From the NCBI RefSeq assembly GCF_900108245.1, contig NZ_FNUY01000006.1:286115-350114 (forward strand): DNA of 64,000 nucleotides, given 5' to 3'. Shown piece after piece: positions 28,460 to 39,441 of this stretch (its first letter is position 1; every line of letters starts with the position of its first letter). A program made the position numbers and the translations under genes. The DNA is from Allobosea lathyri. GTDB taxonomy: Bacteria > Pseudomonadota > Alphaproteobacteria > Rhizobiales > Beijerinckiaceae. Below the pieces are notes generated by a model. That model was not told the DNA's origin. It worked only from the letters and a program-made list of their open reading frames with translations, and made no database searches.

Positions 28460-28966
28460 ATGTTGTCGACCCTTTTTGCTGGCGGCCGCGCCGTCCGTTT
28501 CGCAGCCGCCATTGCCGCCACGCTCGCGCTCGGTGCCTGCGCCAAGGACCAGAATGCTGATGCCGGCGGCTTCGGTGCCGGCGGCGCCGCGACCCCGGGC
28601 AGCGCCCAGGACTTCGTGGTCAATGTCGGCGACCGCGTCTTCTTCGAGACCGATTCGACCGATCTGACCTCGACTGCGACCGCGACGCTCGACAAGCAGT
28701 CCACCTGGCTGCAGCGCTACCCGCGCTACACCTTCACCATCGAAGGCCATGCCGACGAGCGCGGCACCCGCGAATACAACTTCTCGCTGTCGGCCCGTCG
28801 TGCCCAGACCGTGCGCGACTATCTCGCCTCGCGCGGCATCCAGGGCAACCGCATCCGCGTCGTCTCCTACGGCAAGGAGCGTCCGGTCGCTGTCTGCAAC
28901 GACATTTCCTGCTGGTCGCAGAACCGCCGCGCGGTGACTGTGCTGGATGGCGCCGGCGGCGTCTGA
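28460..28966 (+). CDS. pal: Peptidoglycan-associated lipoprotein Pal
   Basis: A 168-residue outer-membrane lipoprotein. The signal ends in the lipobox LGAC, with the lipidated cysteine at about residue 27. The OmpA-like domain follows with FTIEGHADERGTREYNFSLS and RAQTVRDYLASRGI, the peptidoglycan-binding signature (Asp and Arg contacting diaminopimelate). Pal tethers the outer membrane to the cell wall and is recruited by TolA/TolB. A hairpin terminator follows. Confidence 0.97.
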   Translation: MLSTLFAGGRAVRFAAAIAATLALGACAKDQNADAGGFGAGGAATPGSAQDFVVNVGDRVFFETDSTDLTSTATATLDKQSTWLQRYPRYTFTIEGHADERGTREYNFSLSARRAQTVRDYLASRGIQGNRIRVVSYGKERPVAVCNDISCWSQNRRAVTVLDGAGGV

Positions 28967-29004
28967 CCCTTAAGATCCCGTACTTGGGATCTGATATCTG
29001 AGAG

Positions 29005-29041
29005 GGCCGGCACCTTCCGCTTCGGAAAGTGCCGGCCTTTT
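29005..29041 (+). terminator. Rho-independent terminator after pal
   Basis: GGCCGGCAC / GTGCCGGCC stem continued, after one mismatch, by TTCC/GGAA around a GCTTC loop; TTTT follows. Confidence 0.9.
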
Positions 29042-29103
29042 CATATTTTGGCCGTGGTGCGAGCGTGTTATAGGGCGCGACGCCGCCTGCAGACTGGTTC
29101 TTG

Positions 29104-30036
29104 ATGATGCTCCGCTCCCTCGCTCTTCCCCTCGGCTTCCGTTCGGGCCTCGCCGCGCTCGCTATCGGCGCTGCCTTGTTCGGGCTTCCGGCGCCCGCTC
29201 TGGCGCAGGACGCGGCTGATCTGCTGGTGCGGACGACGCGTCTGGAGAACCAGCTGCGCCAGCTGTCCGGGCAGATCGAACAGCTGCAATTCGAGAACCG
29301 GCGGCTGAGCGAGCAGCTTCGCAAGTTTCAGGAAGACGTCGATTTCCGCATGAACGAGCGCGGCGGCGCGCGTCCCTCCAACGCCGCGCCTGCGCCCGGC
29401 AATGCTGCGCCGCCTGCCGGCGCGCCGCCGCAGCGCCAGCGCCGTGGCGATGCCTTCGACCCGAGCACGCAGCAGGGCGCAGCCGGCGCGCCCAGGCCGA
29501 TCGATGGCGGCATCGGGGGCATCATCGAGGAAGATTTCACGGGAGGGCAGGGCCCGCTCGACCTGCAGGGCGTCGGCCGCAACGTGCCCCAGGGCGCGCT
29601 CCCGCAGACAGCGCCGCGCGGCCCCAGCGTCGCGGCAGCGAGCGGCCCGGCCACGGCCAAGGAGGCCTATGACGTCGCCTATGCCTCGATCCTGCGGAAA
29701 GAGTACGAGCAGGCGGAAATGGGCTTCCGGCAGTTCCTCCAGAGCTATCCGCGCGACAGGCTCGCGGTCGATGCGACCTACTGGCTTGGCGAGAGCTATT
29801 TCCAGCGGAAGCGCTATCGCGAGGCGGCCGAGCAGTTCCTCAAGGTGTCCCGCGAATCGCCCCGCTCGGGCAAGGCGCCCGACAGCCTGCTGAAGCTCGG
29901 CATGGCGCTGAACGGACTGGGCGCCAAGGATCAGGCCTGCGCCACCTATGCGAAGGTCGGCGTCGACTACCCTTCCGCCTCCAATGCCGTCCGTCAGAGC
30001 GTGGAGCGGGAACGCCGCCGCTCCGGCTGCGCTTGA
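29104..30036 (+). CDS. cpoB: Cell division coordinator CpoB (YbgF)
   Basis: A 310-residue periplasmic protein: signal peptide with cleavage after ALA near residue 34, a trimerising coiled coil (about 40-80, LENQLRQLSGQIEQLQFENR), a long Pro/Ala/Gly-rich linker, then three TPR-type repeats (about 190-305; ATYWLGESYFQRKRYREAAE). CpoB links the Tol machine to peptidoglycan synthesis at septation. An ATG one codon after a TTG is taken as start. The stop overlaps the TTG start of tilS (TTGA). Confidence 0.92.
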   Translation: MMLRSLALPLGFRSGLAALAIGAALFGLPAPALAQDAADLLVRTTRLENQLRQLSGQIEQLQFENRRLSEQLRKFQEDVDFRMNERGGARPSNAAPAPGNAAPPAGAPPQRQRRGDAFDPSTQQGAAGAPRPIDGGIGGIIEEDFTGGQGPLDLQGVGRNVPQGALPQTAPRGPSVAAASGPATAKEAYDVAYASILRKEYEQAEMGFRQFLQSYPRDRLAVDATYWLGESYFQRKRYREAAEQFLKVSRESPRSGKAPDSLLKLGMALNGLGAKDQACATYAKVGVDYPSASNAVRQSVERERRRSGCA

Positions 30037-31088
30037 GCGAGCCGGCACCAGACTTTTCGGAACCTCCGCCGGTTTCCAACCTCGAGGCGGCCGGCCTGTT
30101 CGCCGGTCTGGCCGGCGAGACCAGGCTTCTCGTCGGCGTGTCCGGCGGGCCGGATTCCGTCGCGCTGCTCGCCTTGCTGGCCGATTGGGTGCGGGGAGCA
30201 GGGCGGCCGGCGCTGCATGCGGCCACAGTCGACCATGGCCTGCGCGCCGCCTCTGCGGCCGAGGCGCGCGATGTCGCCGCGCTTTGCGAGCGCCTTGGCG
30301 TCTCCCATGAGATCCTGATCTGGGACGGCGTGAAACCTGCGACCGGCTTGCAGGCCCAGGCGCGCCGGGCGCGCTATGAGTTGCTTGCGGCTGCGGCCAC
30401 GCGACTCGGCGGCGCGGTTCTGATGACCGCACATACATTGGACGATCAGGCGGAGACGCTGCTGATGCGCATGGCGCATGGGTCCGGGCCGTCCGGTCTT
30501 GTCGGGATGCGCGACCGGGTGCGCAAGGGCGAGGTCGAGCTCGTTCGACCGCTGCTTGGGGTTTCCAAGGCCCGGCTCGTCGCCACGGCACGCGCGCGTC
30601 ACCTGCCTTTCATTCACGATCCGAGCAATGGCGACAGCCGTTTCGAGCGGGTGCGCTGGCGCAAGCTTCTGCCCGAGCTGGCGGATGAGGGGTTGAGCGC
30701 CGAGCGACTGGCGGCGTTGGCGCGGCGCATGGCTCGGATGGAGCAGGCCGTAGCGCACAGGGCGGCGGAATTGCTGCCGATACTCTCGATGCCCGTCGAC
30801 GCGGGGCAGGGCGTGCGGCTCCGGTTCTCGGCGCTGCTGGCCGAGCCCGAGGAAATCGTGTTGCGCGTCGTCGCCTTCCTGCTCGACGAGGTGGCGGCCG
30901 AGCGGGAGGGCTTTGGCCGGCTGGAGCGGCTGGAATCCTGTGTTTTGGCGCTTGCCGAGGCGTCCCGTCACAACTTGGCCATGAACCGGACATTGTCGGG
31001 GTGCCTGCTTTCGCTGGGCCTCGATGGTGTCCTGACCCTCCGGCGCGAGGCCGTTCGCAGACGTGGTGTTCACCCTGCGACGTCATAA
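30033..31088 (+). CDS. tilS: tRNA(Ile)-lysidine synthetase
   Basis: A 351-residue N-type ATP pyrophosphatase with the PP-loop LLVGVSGGPDSVALLALLAD. It converts the wobble cytidine of tRNA-Ile(CAU) to lysidine, so that it reads AUA, an essential step. Other family landmarks are ATVDHGLRAASAAEAR, TAHTLDDQAETLLMR and RPLLGVSKARLVATAR. The start is a TTG overlapping the cpoB stop. The tol-pal-tilS-ftsH order is common in alphaproteobacteria. Confidence 0.95.
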   Translation: MSEPAPDFSEPPPVSNLEAAGLFAGLAGETRLLVGVSGGPDSVALLALLADWVRGAGRPALHAATVDHGLRAASAAEARDVAALCERLGVSHEILIWDGVKPATGLQAQARRARYELLAAAATRLGGAVLMTAHTLDDQAETLLMRMAHGSGPSGLVGMRDRVRKGEVELVRPLLGVSKARLVATARARHLPFIHDPSNGDSRFERVRWRKLLPELADEGLSAERLAALARRMARMEQAVAHRAAELLPILSMPVDAGQGVRLRFSALLAEPEEIVLRVVAFLLDEVAAEREGFGRLERLESCVLALAEASRHNLAMNRTLSGCLLSLGLDGVLTLRREAVRRRGVHPATS

Positions 31089-31197
31089 TCACCTGTGGTG
31101 GCCCCTTTCCCTTGGCAAGGGCACGTGTCGCACCTAGATTAGCTGAGCAAACCCTTGGCCTCTTCCGGTTGGTCCGGCAGGCCCGATCGGACTGGTA

Positions 31198-33123
<1,926 letters not shown>

Positions 33124-33143
33124 GGCAGGCGCAGAAGACTTTG

Positions 33144-33172
33144 AAAGGGTGGCCCATCGGGCCGCCCTTTTT
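33144..33172 (+). terminator. Rho-independent terminator after ftsH
   Basis: AAAGGGTGGCCC-ATC-GGGCCGCCCTTTTT, a 9-base stem with one G-T pair, a 3-base loop and a T run. Confidence 0.88.
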
Positions 33173-33320
33173 CATATGGCGATGACATCTCGCGGGCCCT
33201 GCGGGGCTGCCTCGCGCCTGTCCGGATACGTTTCGTCACAATTCGTGAGAAGGCAGAAAGGAATTCCGGCTATAAAACGCGCCAGATCGGGCCAGCAGTC
33301 CCGCATTGGACAGAGCGAAG

Positions 33321-34664
33321 ATGACACGCAAATATTTCGGGACCGATGGCATTCGCGGACGCGCCAATGGCGTGATCACGCCGGATCTCGCCCTCAGGGT
33401 CGGACAGGCGACGGGCCTCGCCTTTCGGCGCGGCGAGTACCGGCACCGTGTGGTCATCGGCAAGGATACCCGCCTTTCCGGCTACATGATCGAATATGCC
33501 ATGGTCGCCGGCTTCACCTCGGTCGGCATGGATGTGATGCTGCTCGGCCCCATGCCGACGCCGGCCGTGGCGATGCTGACCCGCTCGATGCGTGCCGATC
33601 TCGGCGTGATGATCTCGGCCTCGCACAATCCTTACGAAGATAACGGGATCAAGCTGTTCGGCCCCGACGGATACAAGCTCAATGACGAGCTCGAGGCCGA
33701 GATCGCCGCGCTGATCGATTCCGATCTGACGGCCCGCCTTTCGACCTCGCCAGCGCTCGGCCGGGCCAAGCGCATCGACAGCGCCCATGCGCGCTATATC
33801 GAATTCGCCAAGCGCACCCTGCCGCGCAATATGAGCCTCGAGGGACTGCGCATCGTGCTCGATTGCGCCAATGGCGCCGGCTACAAGGTCGCGCCCGAGG
33901 CTTTGTGGGAGCTCGGCGCCGAGGTCATCGCGATCGGCGTCGAGCCGGATGGCTTCAACATCAACCAGGATGTCGGTTCGACCCGGCCCGAGGCGCTGAT
34001 CGCCAAGGTGAAGGAGCTGCGCGCCGATATCGGCATCGCGCTCGATGGCGATGCCGACCGCGTACTGATCGTCGACGAGCATGGCCAGATCGTCGATGGC
34101 GACCAGCTCATGGCCGTGATCGCGCGGAGCTGGCAGGAAGACGGCCGGCTGTCGGCGCCTGGCATCGTCGCGACCATCATGTCCAATCTCGGCCTCGAGC
34201 GCTATCTCGCCGGGCTGGGCCTCAGCCTTGCACGCACCGCCGTTGGCGACCGCTATGTGCTCGAGCACATGCGCAGCCATGGCTTCAATCTCGGCGGCGA
34301 ACAGTCCGGCCACATCATCCTCTCGGATTTCGGCACGACGGGGGACGGGCTGGTCGCGGCGCTGCAACTGCTTGCCGTGGTCAAGCGGATGGACAAGCCG
34401 GTCTCGGAGGTCTGCCACTGCTTCGAGCCGTTGCCGCAGATCCTGAAGAACGTGCGCTACAAGCAGGGACAACCCCTGAAGGAGCAGCCTGTCCTGACCG
34501 CCATCGAAGCAGCCCGCGTCATGCTGGGCGAGGGCGGGCGGCTGGTGATCCGGCCCTCGGGCACAGAGCCGGTAATCCGCGTCATGGCCGAGGGCGACGA
34601 TCGCGACCTCGTCATGCGCGCGGTCGACGATGTCGTCGACGCGGTGACCAAGGCGGCGGCCTAG
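33321..34664 (+). CDS. glmM: Phosphoglucosamine mutase
   Basis: A 447-residue enzyme that isomerises glucosamine 6-phosphate to glucosamine 1-phosphate for peptidoglycan and lipopolysaccharide precursors. The opening [14 protein letters not shown], the active-site phosphoserine loop [13 protein letters not shown] (Ser101), the magnesium loop ALDGDADR, the sugar-binding GGEQSGH and the phosphate-binding [12 protein letters not shown] are all present. An earlier TTG is open, but similarity begins at MTRKYFG. It follows ftsH, as in many proteobacteria. Confidence 0.97.
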   Translation: MTRKYFGTDGIRGRANGVITPDLALRVGQATGLAFRRGEYRHRVVIGKDTRLSGYMIEYAMVAGFTSVGMDVMLLGPMPTPAVAMLTRSMRADLGVMISASHNPYEDNGIKLFGPDGYKLNDELEAEIAALIDSDLTARLSTSPALGRAKRIDSAHARYIEFAKRTLPRNMSLEGLRIVLDCANGAGYKVAPEALWELGAEVIAIGVEPDGFNINQDVGSTRPEALIAKVKELRADIGIALDGDADRVLIVDEHGQIVDGDQLMAVIARSWQEDGRLSAPGIVATIMSNLGLERYLAGLGLSLARTAVGDRYVLEHMRSHGFNLGGEQSGHIILSDFGTTGDGLVAALQLLAVVKRMDKPVSEVCHCFEPLPQILKNVRYKQGQPLKEQPVLTAIEAARVMLGEGGRLVIRPSGTEPVIRVMAEGDDRDLVMRAVDDVVDAVTKAAA

Positions 34665-34696
34665 AAGCTCAAGCGCGTCCCTGGCGGAACCTCGTT

Positions 34697-34840
34697 GTCA
34701 TTCCGGGGCAGGCCGCAGGCCTGAGCCCGGAATCCAGAACCGATGCCGGCAGTCATCAAGGGCCGGGATCGCGGCGCTTTACCGTCACCCGCATCGGCTC
34801 TGGGTTCCGGGTCCTTCGCTTCGCGAAGTCCCGGAATGAC
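34697..34840. repeat. Palindromic repeat family C, copy 2 (divergent)
   Basis: GTCATTCCGGGGCAGGCCGC at the left and GAAGTCCCGGAATGAC at the right, with internal CGGAATCCAGAACCGATGC / GCATCGGCTCTGGGTTCCGG. It lies between glmM and the outer membrane protein gene. Confidence 0.8.
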
Positions 34841-35043
34841 CGCGTGGTTCCCAGAAACACGACACGCGCCAACCTCTCCAAATTCGCTGTTAACTTGTCG
34901 GCAAGTATTCAGCCGAATTTCAGACTTTCTTGAGGTTAATTCCTAAGGTTAAGTCTCATTTAAGAAATAGCTGGCATCGTCCTTCCTGTCGGTAACTCGC
35001 GCGAGCTGCGTTCTTGCGTCGCGCAAACTCGAAGGACACTGCC

Positions 35044-35937
35044 ATGGGCAGCCTGAAAATTTTTGCGCTGGCAGGTGTCATGGCCGTCAGTGCCTCGGCC
35101 ATCGCCAGCGCCGCGGACCTTGCCTATGCGCCTCCGCCGCCGCCCCCGCCGGAGCTGAAGGGCACGATCGGCGGCGGCTGGTATCTTCGCGGCGACGTTG
35201 GTGTCGGCGTCCAGTCCTATGGCGACCTCGATGTGCGCCTGAATGGCGGCCCTGTCCTTGGGGCAGCGGGCGTGACCTCGTTCAACACCGTCAAGTCGAA
35301 ATCGGATTTCACGGGCTTCGCCGGTGTCGGTGTCGGCTATCAGTTCAACAACTACCTGCGTTTCGATCTGACCGGCGAATATCGCGGTGGGTCGATCAAT
35401 GGTCGCGACCAGCTGTCCTATGATTTCGGCACGCCGACTGATCAGATCAACACCTACCGGGCCGACATCGCCAGCTTCGTCGGCCTGGCCAATGCCTATA
35501 TCGATCTGGGCACCTGGAACTGCCTGACGCCCTATCTCGGCGCCGGTATCGGTTTCGCCAATCATACGGTCAACGGCCTGTCGGATATGGGCATCAACCA
35601 GGCGGTCGGCGGCGGCGCGAACGTCTCCTTCGCCTATGCCGACTCGGCCACCAAGACCACGGTCGCCTGGGCCCTGATGGCCGGCGTCTCCTACGACGTG
35701 ACGCCCAATCTGAAGCTCGACATCGGCTATCGTTACCTCAACCTGGGCGATGGTCCGACGATGGGCCTGCGCGGCGCTGCCGGTCTTCTCGCCAATCCCA
35801 GCTCCTCGGTTCGCTTCAAGGACCTGGACAGCCACGACATCCGCATCGGCATGCGCTGGAACTTCAGCGATCCGAGCTGCTGCGGCCCGGTCGAGCGCCC
35901 CGTCGCTTACGCAGCGCCGGTCGTGCGGAAGTACTGA
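35044..35937 (+). CDS. Omp25/Omp31-type outer membrane beta-barrel protein
   Basis: A 297-residue protein with a signal peptide (cleavage near ASA/AADLAY, residue about 24), a short proline run, then an eight-stranded porin-like barrel pattern of alternating aromatic and glycine residues (WYLRGDVGVGVQSYGDLDVR, GVGVGYQFNNYLRFDLTGEY, LKLDIGYRYLNLGDG). The protein resembles the major Omp25-like surface proteins of Hyphomicrobiales. The gene is preceded by an AT-rich region and followed by a strong terminator, as expected of an abundant monocistronic transcript. Transport function is not established. Confidence 0.9.
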   Translation: MGSLKIFALAGVMAVSASAIASAADLAYAPPPPPPPELKGTIGGGWYLRGDVGVGVQSYGDLDVRLNGGPVLGAAGVTSFNTVKSKSDFTGFAGVGVGYQFNNYLRFDLTGEYRGGSINGRDQLSYDFGTPTDQINTYRADIASFVGLANAYIDLGTWNCLTPYLGAGIGFANHTVNGLSDMGINQAVGGGANVSFAYADSATKTTVAWALMAGVSYDVTPNLKLDIGYRYLNLGDGPTMGLRGAAGLLANPSSSVRFKDLDSHDIRIGMRWNFSDPSCCGPVERPVAYAAPVVRKY

Positions 35938-35972
35938 GCGCGCGACGGCACGAGCCTTCGTTGGACATAACA

Positions 35973-36002
35973 ACGGCGCGGACCTCGGTCCGCGCCGTTT
36001 TT
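35973..36002 (+). terminator. Rho-independent terminator after outer membrane protein gene
   Basis: ACGGCGCGGACC-TC-GGTCCGCGCCGTTTTT, a 12-base perfect stem followed by T residues. Confidence 0.93.
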
Positions 36003-36039
36003 CGTTTCGGACGCGAGTCCAGAGACTGTTTGAGAATTC

Positions 36040-36160
36040 AGCCCTCATCCTGAGGAGCCGCGAAGCGGCGTCTCGAAGGATGGTTCAGGAGGCTCCCGAA
36101 CCATCTGGAGCATCCTTCGAGACGCCATTCCTGACGAAATGGCTCCTCAGGATGAGGGCT
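36040..36160. repeat. Palindromic repeat family B, copy 6 (extended form)
   Basis: Standard arms plus an outward GTTTGAGAATTC on the left, which pairs with GAATTCTCAAAC seen on the right side of copy 7. It lies between convergent genes (outer membrane protein and gpmI). Confidence 0.92.
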
Positions 36161-36182
36161 GTCAAAACTTCCCAAAGGGCTC

Positions 36183-37697
36183 TCAGCGCAGCAGTGACTG
36201 CCCGGTCATCTCGGCGGGTTGCGCTAGGCCAAGCAGCGCCAGCAGCGTCGGCGCAATGTCGGCGAGGCGTCCTTCGACCAGCGCTGAAGCGTTGCCGCCA
36301 ACCAGCATCAGCGGGACCGGATTGGTCGTGTGAGCGGTATGGGGCTTGCCGGTCACCGGATCGACCATCAGTTCGCAATTGCCGTGATCGGCGGTGACGA
36401 GCAGCGCGCCGCCGGCCCTGGAGATCGCATCCGCGATGCGGCCGAGCCCGGCGTCGACCGTCTCGACGGCTTTGATCGCGGCAGAGAGCACGCCGGTATG
36501 GCCGACCATGTCGGGATTGGCGAAGTTCAGAACCACGAGGTCGTAGCGCCCGGAATCGATTGCCTCGACCGCGCGGTCCGTGAGTTCGGGCGCCGACATC
36601 TCGGGCTGGAGGTCATAGGTCGCGACCTTGGGCGAGGGCACCATGATGCGCTCCTCCCGCGGATAGGGCGTTTCCTCGCCGCCGTTGAAGAAATAGGTGA
36701 CGTGGGGATACTTCTCGGTTTCCGCCATCCGAACCTGCGCGAGGCCGGCCTTGGCGACGGTTTCGCCGAGGCCATTGGCCAGCGTCTGCGGCGCGAACAG
36801 GGCCGGCATCAGCGGGTCGAGCTCGGAGCTGTAGGAGGTCATGCTCACGGCCCGCGCGAGCTTGGGCAGGCGCGGGCGCGCGAAGCCGGAAAATTCGGGC
36901 TGGAGGACCGCGCCGAGGATTTCGCGAATGCGGTCGGAGCGGAAATTGAAGCTGAGCAGCCCGTCTCCGTCCTGCATGCCGGCATAGCCGCCGATCACGG
37001 CCGGCAGAATGAACTCGTCATTGACGCCATCGGCATAGGCGCCGGCGATGGCCGCCTGTGCGTCGGGGAAGGGATGGCCTTCGCCCAGCACCATGGCGCG
37101 CCAGGCTTGTTCGACGCGCTCCCAGCGGTTGTCGCGATCCATCGCGTAGTAGCGGCCCGACAGGCTCGCGATCACGGCCTGAGGTGGCAAGGCGGCGGCG
37201 AAGGCGGCGACATATTCGGCGGCCGATTGCGGGGGCGTATCGCGGCCGTCTGTGAAGATGTGGACGCGCACCGGGATGCCGCGCCGGGTCAGAATCTTGG
37301 CCAGCGCGACCGCGTGGTCCTGATGGGCATGCACGCCGCCGGGTGAGACGAGGCCGAGCAGCTGACAGGCGCCGCCGCTCTTCAGAAGCGCCTGGATCAG
37401 GCCGGATGCCTCCAGCGCCCGTTCGATCGAGCCATCCGCAATCGCCTGGTTGATGCGCGGCAGATCCTGCATCACCACGCGCCCGGCGCCGAGATTGAGA
37501 TGGCCGACTTCGGAATTGCCCATCTGGCCGCCGGGCAGGCCGACATCGAGACCCGAGGTTTTCAGGAAGGCATGCGGGGAGCTCGCCCAGAGCCGGTCGA
37601 AATTCGGCTTGTTCGCGAGGAGCACGGCATTGTCAGCCTTCTCCTCGCGCCAGCCCCAACCATCGAGGATCATCAGCATTACGGGGCGGCTCGGCAT
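36183..37697 (-). CDS. gpmI: 2,3-bisphosphoglycerate-independent phosphoglycerate mutase
   Basis: A 504-residue, two-domain Mn-dependent enzyme that interconverts 3- and 2-phosphoglycerate. MLMILDGWGWRE is the first metal-binding Asp; MGNSEVGHLNLGAGR carries the catalytic Ser62; HIFTDGRDTPP follows; and NFANPDMVGHTG and LLVTADHGNCE are the C-terminal metal motifs. Length is standard. It is monocistronic, flanked by family B palindromes on both sides. Confidence 0.97.
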   Translation of the reverse strand: MPSRPVMLMILDGWGWREEKADNAVLLANKPNFDRLWASSPHAFLKTSGLDVGLPGGQMGNSEVGHLNLGAGRVVMQDLPRINQAIADGSIERALEASGLIQALLKSGGACQLLGLVSPGGVHAHQDHAVALAKILTRRGIPVRVHIFTDGRDTPPQSAAEYVAAFAAALPPQAVIASLSGRYYAMDRDNRWERVEQAWRAMVLGEGHPFPDAQAAIAGAYADGVNDEFILPAVIGGYAGMQDGDGLLSFNFRSDRIREILGAVLQPEFSGFARPRLPKLARAVSMTSYSSELDPLMPALFAPQTLANGLGETVAKAGLAQVRMAETEKYPHVTYFFNGGEETPYPREERIMVPSPKVATYDLQPEMSAPELTDRAVEAIDSGRYDLVVLNFANPDMVGHTGVLSAAIKAVETVDAGLGRIADAISRAGGALLVTADHGNCELMVDPVTGKPHTAHTTNPVPLMLVGGNASALVEGRLADIAPTLLALLGLAQPAEMTGQSLLR

Positions 37698-37788
37698 CGG
37701 ACGACCTGTCGGTATCTGTGAAAGGTGCTTGTGCGGATATCACGCTCCGCGACGCCAATGCGAGTGCTAAGAGACAGTTGGAAAATTC

Positions 37789-37856
37789 AGCCCTCATCCT
37801 GAGGAGCATCCTTCGAGACGCCATTCCTGACGAAATGGCTCCTCAGGATGAGGGCT
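37789..37856. repeat. Palindromic repeat family B, copy 7 (short form)
   Basis: A 68-base copy that lacks the left inner arm: AGCCCTCATCCTGAGGAGCA joins directly to CATCCTTCGAGACG. The right flank GAATTCTCAAACGGGTTCT is the mate of the outward arm seen at copy 6. Confidence 0.9.
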
Positions 37857-37925
37857 GTAGGAATTCTCAAACGGGTTCTAAGAAGGAACGCCGGCCCTGC
37901 TGGGCCGCGACAGGGGAGGGTGCCG

Positions 37926-38669
37926 ATGGCAATCAAGGCTCTCGTTTTCGACGCATATGGCACATTGTTCGACGTGCAGTCGGTGGCCGGCGTGACGGAT
38001 GCCGCCTTTCCCGGCCATGGCGAGACGATCACGCAGATCTGGCGGCTGAAGCAACTCGAATACACCTGGCTGCGGGCGCTGATGGGCCGCTACGAGGATT
38101 TCTGGACGGTGACCTGCGAGGCGCTCGGCTTCACGCTGGAGACGCTCGGGCTGGCCACGACGCCGGAGCTCATCGCCCGGATAGCGGAAGCCTATGACGC
38201 GCTTGCGCTCTATCCGGAAGCGCGGACGGCCCTGGAGGAGCTGGCGCCCTATCGCCTCGCCATCTTCTCGAATGGCAGCCCGGCCATGCTGAAGCGGCTG
38301 GTGGCCCATGCCGGCATAGGCGAACTGCTGGAAACGGTGATCAGCGTCGACGAGATCGGCGTCTACAAGCCCGATCCGCGTGGCTATGGGCTTGTCGAGA
38401 AACGCCTCGGGCTGGGGCGGGAGGAGATCCTGTTCGTCTCCTCCAATGGCTTCGACATCGCCGGCGCCAAGGCGCATGGGTTCAAGGTGGCGCGCATCGA
38501 ACGCGTGCCCGCTGCTGCTCTTCGCTCGGAGCTGGCTGGCGCCGGCCCGATCGGTCCCGCGCTTATGTTCAAGGCCCTGCGCATGCAGCCCGAACAGCTC
38601 GGCTTCACCGCCGACATCACCATTGCCGGCCTGACCGATCTCGTTTCCTATGCGGCCCAACACAGGTGA
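37926..38669 (+). CDS. Haloacid dehalogenase, type II
   Basis: A 247-residue HAD-superfamily hydrolase. Motif I is VFDAYGTLFDVQS (nucleophile Asp at about residue 8), motif II is FSNGSPAML, the Lys is in GVYKPDPRGYGL and the late block is LFVSSNGFDIAGAKAHGF. This set is that of L-2-haloacid dehalogenases, which hydrolyse 2-haloalkanoates to hydroxyacids. Similar proteins can act on other phosphates, so the substrate is not certain. The GGAGGG before the ATG supports the start. The GST gene follows 38 bases downstream. Confidence 0.85.
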   Translation: MAIKALVFDAYGTLFDVQSVAGVTDAAFPGHGETITQIWRLKQLEYTWLRALMGRYEDFWTVTCEALGFTLETLGLATTPELIARIAEAYDALALYPEARTALEELAPYRLAIFSNGSPAMLKRLVAHAGIGELLETVISVDEIGVYKPDPRGYGLVEKRLGLGREEILFVSSNGFDIAGAKAHGFKVARIERVPAAALRSELAGAGPIGPALMFKALRMQPEQLGFTADITIAGLTDLVSYAAQHR

Positions 38670-38707
38670 CGAGGCCGGCGATCCAGCCTCGTCAAAGGAG
38701 CATCTCG

Positions 38708-39394
38708 ATGATCAAGTTCTATTACCACCCCTCGCCGAACCCGGCGAAGATCGCGCTGTTCCTCGAAGAGGCCGGCCTGCCCTATGAGATGGTGCCGGTC
38801 GACACGCGCAAGGGCGAACAGTTCAGCCCCGAGTTCCTCGCGATCAATCCCAACGCCAAGACCCCGGCGCTGACCGATGGCGATGTCACGGTCTTCGACA
38901 GCAATGCGATCCTGCTCTACCTCGCCGAGAAGACCGGGCAATTCCTGCCCGAGAACACGCCCAAGGTGCGCGGCGAAATGCTGTCATGGCTGATGTTCGT
39001 CGCCACCGGCATCGGCCCCTATTGCGGCCAGGCGGTGCATTTCAGCCGCTTCGCGCCCGAGAAGGTTCCCTATGCGATCAACCGCTATGCCCGCGAGGCC
39101 GAGCGGCATTGGGGCATCATCGACGCGCAGCTCGGCAGGCAACGCTACATGCTGGGCGACACATATACGCTGATCGACATGTCGGTCTGGGGCTGGGCGA
39201 CGCGGCTGGCCTTTGCGATCGGCGATGAATGGGCCACGAAATTCCCGAACGTCAAACGCCATCTCGACGAGATTTCCGCTCGTCCCGCGGCGCAACGCGC
39301 CGTCGCATTGAAGGATCAGTTCGCCTTCAAGACGGAATTCGACGACGAGGCCCGCAAATTCCTGTTCCCGCAGAACGCGCATCTGGTCGCGTAA
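38708..39394 (+). CDS. Glutathione S-transferase family protein
   Basis: A 228-residue GST: an N-terminal thioredoxin fold (residues 1-80; FYYHPSPNPAKIALFLEEAG, then NPNAKTPALTDGD and VFDSNAILLYLAEK) and an all-helical C-terminal domain. It resembles the YfcG/YghU (nu-class) type, which often reduces disulfides with glutathione. AAAGGAGC eight bases before the ATG supports this start over an earlier GTG that overlaps the dehalogenase stop. Its neighbour, a dehalogenase, would suit a detoxification role, but this is inference. Confidence 0.87.
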   Translation: MIKFYYHPSPNPAKIALFLEEAGLPYEMVPVDTRKGEQFSPEFLAINPNAKTPALTDGDVTVFDSNAILLYLAEKTGQFLPENTPKVRGEMLSWLMFVATGIGPYCGQAVHFSRFAPEKVPYAINRYAREAERHWGIIDAQLGRQRYMLGDTYTLIDMSVWGWATRLAFAIGDEWATKFPNVKRHLDEISARPAAQRAVALKDQFAFKTEFDDEARKFLFPQNAHLVA

Positions 39395-39441
39395 CCGGAT
39401 TGCCCCCAGGTGACGACCGGCCTGACGCAGCATGGTTTGCG